Below, one piece after another: positions 61,287-64,000 of a stretch of DNA of 64,000 nucleotides; within the stretch, counting starts at the first letter, position 1, and every line of letters starts with the position of its first letter. The translations under genes and the position numbers were made by a program. This stretch comes from Wallacemonas rigidus (Eukaryota; Euglenozoa; Kinetoplastea; Trypanosomatida; Trypanosomatidae). The notes under the pieces were generated by a model. That model saw nothing but the letters and a program-made list of their open reading frames with translations. It had not been told where the DNA came from and made no database searches. The DNA lies in NCBI GenBank assembly GCA_030849045.1, contig JASAOL010000552.1, forward strand, positions 62,001 through 126,000, given 5' to 3'.

Positions 61287-62736
61287 TGCCGATGCTTTTC
61301 AGAAACGCAATAAAAACAAAACAAAAAAACAAAAAACAGGGTATCGAAGAGACAGGTCGAGAAGAGGAAGAAGAACGGCTGTGGTGCACAGCGATAGAAC
61401 GGTTGTTCGACAGCAGAGGTTTTTAAAGGATTTGAAGAGGGAGAAAAATGTAACAATTGAGGCACAGAGAGAAAAACAATGCTTAGTTTCAGTCTGGCGG
61501 TGTGAGACGAGTTGTGTCGTTCAGCTTTGTCGTTCCTTGAGAAGAAGAGGAGAAGAAGACGGATATATATCTCTTTTTTTTTTTTTTGTGTGTGGGGGGG
61601 AGCCTACTTTGCGGGCTGTCAAGAGAGAGAGAGACAAAGAAAATGGTCGTGAGGAACGCAGGTAATATGAGGGGGAGAATAAGGTGGTAAGGCACGCGTA
61701 CGCGCGACTGCGTGACGCGCTGTGGAAGGAGCGCACAACTAGGTACGAGTGCCAAGCCATGCGTACGCGTTGGAGCTGACAAGAGGATACGGTTCAGAAA
61801 GACTAGGCTGTATTCAGAGCAGGGGTGTTCAGGTGACAGTGAGTCATGATTTTTTTTTTCTTTTCGGTACTTGCTTCGGGCAAGGACATGAAAGGCTGTA
61901 GAGAGAGAGAGGAGGAGCGACGGCGCGCAATGGAGAGAACGGCACAAAAAAAAAATGGAACTAGGAAGAGAAACCGCGAAAAGAAAAAAAAACGAGCGAG
62001 CGAGCAGTTCGAGAGCATTCCAGAAAGATGGACGACCCTCGCAGAGCGACGCGACATAAATAAGGGTTGACGCCGTCGAAAGCACACACACACGCAGAAG
62101 AAAAAAAAAAGAGGCAACTCATATCTCCTTCTTCTGGCGTGTGGCGCCACTCCCGCAGCGAGGCGCGCGTGTCCCAATCGTGCTGGGCATTTCGCATCAA
62201 CCGAAACAAAACAAAAACGACTTATTTTATTGCTTTTGTGCCCCTTCATTCATGTCATGAGGGAGAAAGGTCAAGGTGCGCACATACACGTGTCAGATAC
62301 ACACTCAGAAAAAAAAAAAAGGAAACCGATCAAACAAGTGAATTCAGAGACACCGAGCTTAGAAATACAAGACCAAAAAAAATTAAGAGAGAGAAAAAGG
62401 TAAAGACAACGGTTAAAGAAAAAAAAAGGGGAAGCTGAGGAATACGCGCGAGGCACACGTACGTATTTTCAATGGTCACAAAAAAATGTTTTCTCTGATG
62501 TGACGTCGACGAGTGTTGCCACCACGTGGCATACGACTGAGCCGATCGTATGTGTGTCCATGAACAAAGTTGATCTACCGCATTCGTTCATTGTGTTTTG
62601 TCTAATTAATTTATTTATTTTAATCCTTTTTCGTTTCTTTTTTCTTTTTTCGGGTGTAGTCCTGCCTTATTTTGTTTTTTTTTTTGTTCTCCTCTCCTCG
62701 GACAACAACGCAAGCCTCCCGCACTGCGCCTCACCA
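61287..62736. other. Spacer between the two hydrolase genes
   Basis: It has a pyrimidine tract above the left hydrolase, a T-run (about 61569-61586), AG-rich DNA near 61625-61650 and A/T runs to about 62690. No gene is seen. Confidence 0.6.
61295..61376 (-). promoter_or_regulatory. Predicted trans-splice signal of the long-tailed hydrolase
   Basis: T/C-rich DNA on the minus strand (61376-61305) is followed by AG at 61296-61295, about 8 nt above the ATG at 61286. Confidence 0.4.
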
Positions 62737-64000
62737 TCACAGTTCTGTGCTGTTTTCGCAGTACTGCACCGCGCAGTCGAGAACTAGCTTCTCCATCACG
62801 TTGGGAGCCCGACGCCACTCAGAGCACGGAGAGCCGAGGTAGCCGAGGTGACCACCGCACGGTGTGCAGATGTACACCACGTTCGGGTTCTCATCCGCCA
62901 ACGCCTTCCACTGCCCCACTGGAATAGGGCGGCCGGCAACAGGGTCACCACTGTTGTACAGACACATGACGGGCGTCTGTGTGTAGCGCAGCCAAGGCAA
63001 GCTATCTGCTGCGCGGTAGTAGTCGTGCACAGTAGCGAAGCCGTTGTGCGTCGCGTTGATGAGCTGATCGAAGACGTGAATTGACGTGATGGAGTTCACC
63101 GCCGGCTTGGGTCCGCCGAAGAGCGTTTCCACATCCACATTTGGCAGCGTCGACAGCACAGCGCGGTTGTGCTTCACGTACTTACGCAGGCCCATAGCGA
63201 ACGGCTTCTCATACAGAAGTCGGTAGGGCCACGTCAACGTCTGTCGGTCGCTCTCCACCAGGTCGTATGGAGACGTCACGGCGAAGGCGGCCTGAAGTCG
63301 GCAGGGGCTGCCGTTCTTCCCTTGCTCGGAAATGTACTTGTTCAAGGTGATGCCACCGAGAGAGAAGCCGACGCCAATGAGCGGGACAGGCTTCTGCACG
63401 CCAAGACGCGCCTGTACCTGTGCGGGGCTCAAGTGCGTCTCGAGACACGTGCGAATATCGTCTGTGAAGGTCGCACTGAACAGGCGCGGCACCTCCAGTG
63501 GTGTCGATCCCATGCCGCGATAGTTCAGCACGCACACGGCAAAGTTGTATTCCGTGACTGCGACTTGTGCAAAGTGCCGAACGCTCGACGTCGTCGACGA
63601 GTTGAGCAGGCCGGGGATAATGAAAAGCATGCCGCACGGCGCCTGGCCCTCACCTCGCGTACAGCACGACTTGGGAAAAAGGAAATCTAAATGAACGTGC
63701 TGGCCACCAGCGGCCTCCACACGCACGCGGTCGTAGTTGACCTGGTCGACAACACGCAGGCCACCGAGCATGGTATGGATATGTCCGTTGTACAGCGGAC
63801 CTTCGTAGCGCAAATTGGGTCGATGGCGGCCATCCTTCACGGCCCTCTCCGCCGCCTCTGGCGTCACGCCGAACAACGCAGCCGCGCCAGGCTTGGTTGT
63901 CTTGTGTGTGTCTGCGTACACCACCGTGTAGGCCCGTTCGTCGACTTGGGTGCGGCCCGTGAGGAATCGCCACAGGGCACGCGGCGCGCGCACCAGAAAA
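62737..64000 (-). CDS. YheT/ABHD-type alpha/beta hydrolase (partial)
   Basis: The frame is open to the right edge, so the N-terminus lies outside; the codon at 63993 is GTG, not a start. About 420 residues are visible. Family motifs are PLYNGHIHTMLGG, FIIPGLLNSS, NYRGMGSTPL, the nucleophile elbow GVGFSLGG, the acid in YNSGDPVAGRP and the base in PCGGHLGYLGS, so the triad is complete. The core is clearly related to the hydrolase to the left but well diverged. It ends soon after the last helix and lacks the long tail. The missing N-terminus may hold a membrane anchor. An esterase, lipase or acyltransferase role is likely, with unknown substrate. Confidence 0.92.
   Translation of the reverse strand, partial: FLVRAPRALWRFLTGRTQVDERAYTVVYADTHKTTKPGAAALFGVTPEAAERAVKDGRHRPNLRYEGPLYNGHIHTMLGGLRVVDQVNYDRVRVEAAGGQHVHLDFLFPKSCCTRGEGQAPCGMLFIIPGLLNSSTTSSVRHFAQVAVTEYNFAVCVLNYRGMGSTPLEVPRLFSATFTDDIRTCLETHLSPAQVQARLGVQKPVPLIGVGFSLGGITLNKYISEQGKNGSPCRLQAAFAVTSPYDLVESDRQTLTWPYRLLYEKPFAMGLRKYVKHNRAVLSTLPNVDVETLFGGPKPAVNSITSIHVFDQLINATHNGFATVHDYYRAADSLPWLRYTQTPVMCLYNSGDPVAGRPIPVGQWKALADENPNVVYICTPCGGHLGYLGSPCSEWRRAPNVMEKLVLDCAVQYCENSTEL

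Overview
The window is nuclear DNA of a trypanosomatid (Kinetoplastea). The protein genes I accept are intronless and all lie on the minus strand, so they read right to left as one polycistronic unit. Many have a pyrimidine tract and an AG just upstream of the start, as expected for spliced-leader trans-splicing. Spacers of about 0.5 to 2.4 kb are full of purine/pyrimidine tracts, A/T runs and microsatellites. One gene is a glycosomal enzyme with a C-terminal AKL signal. The order PPDK, beta-adaptin, HIT zinc finger, two RPS5 copies matches my memory of Leishmania chromosome 11, so a Leishmaniinae-like species is likely; I could not check this, and the species is not determined.

Layout, left to right (each gene is transcribed leftwards): pyruvate phosphate dikinase (587-3331); beta-type adaptin (4348-7185); ZNHIT1/Vps71-like HIT zinc finger (7993-9363); two 40S RPS5 copies with near-identical coding sequence (10447-11019, 11761-12333); an acidic-tailed protein that may be RNA polymerase III subunit RPC7/Rpc31 (13157-14302); a large coiled-coil protein with 28-residue repeats (15423-19142); a PDZ-like protein (20843-22075). 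Next is a Pol III island at 22.1-23.4 kb: a G-rich stretch, tRNA-Asp, tRNA-Arg, tRNA-Met and two tRNA-Ser genes on both strands, and a three-copy repeat of about 112 bp.

Right of the island the minus-strand unit continues: a low-complexity protein (23924-25483); a PUB-domain protein (26589-28283); an ATAD2/Yta7-like AAA ATPase with a bromodomain (28974-33971); ribosome biogenesis factor RLP24 (35534-36106); a leucine-rich repeat protein (37206-39929); an unknown protein (40637-41698); a START-domain protein (42515-43519); a kinesin, probably kinesin-8-like (44841-49745); cohesin regulator PDS5 (50912-55984); and two related YheT/ABHD-type alpha/beta hydrolases (58425-61286, and one cut by the right edge from 62737).

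As usual in these organisms, neighbours are not functionally grouped. Transcription is expected to be constitutive, with expression set through UTRs, trans-splicing and mRNA stability. I saw no mobile element, viral fossil, CRISPR array or clearly new system. The points most worth following up are the tRNA island with its flanking G-rich and repeat DNA, the RPS5 pair whose identity stops at the coding boundaries, the disagreement between splice tracts and first ATGs at four genes, and the 2.4 kb spacer at 56.0-58.4 kb.
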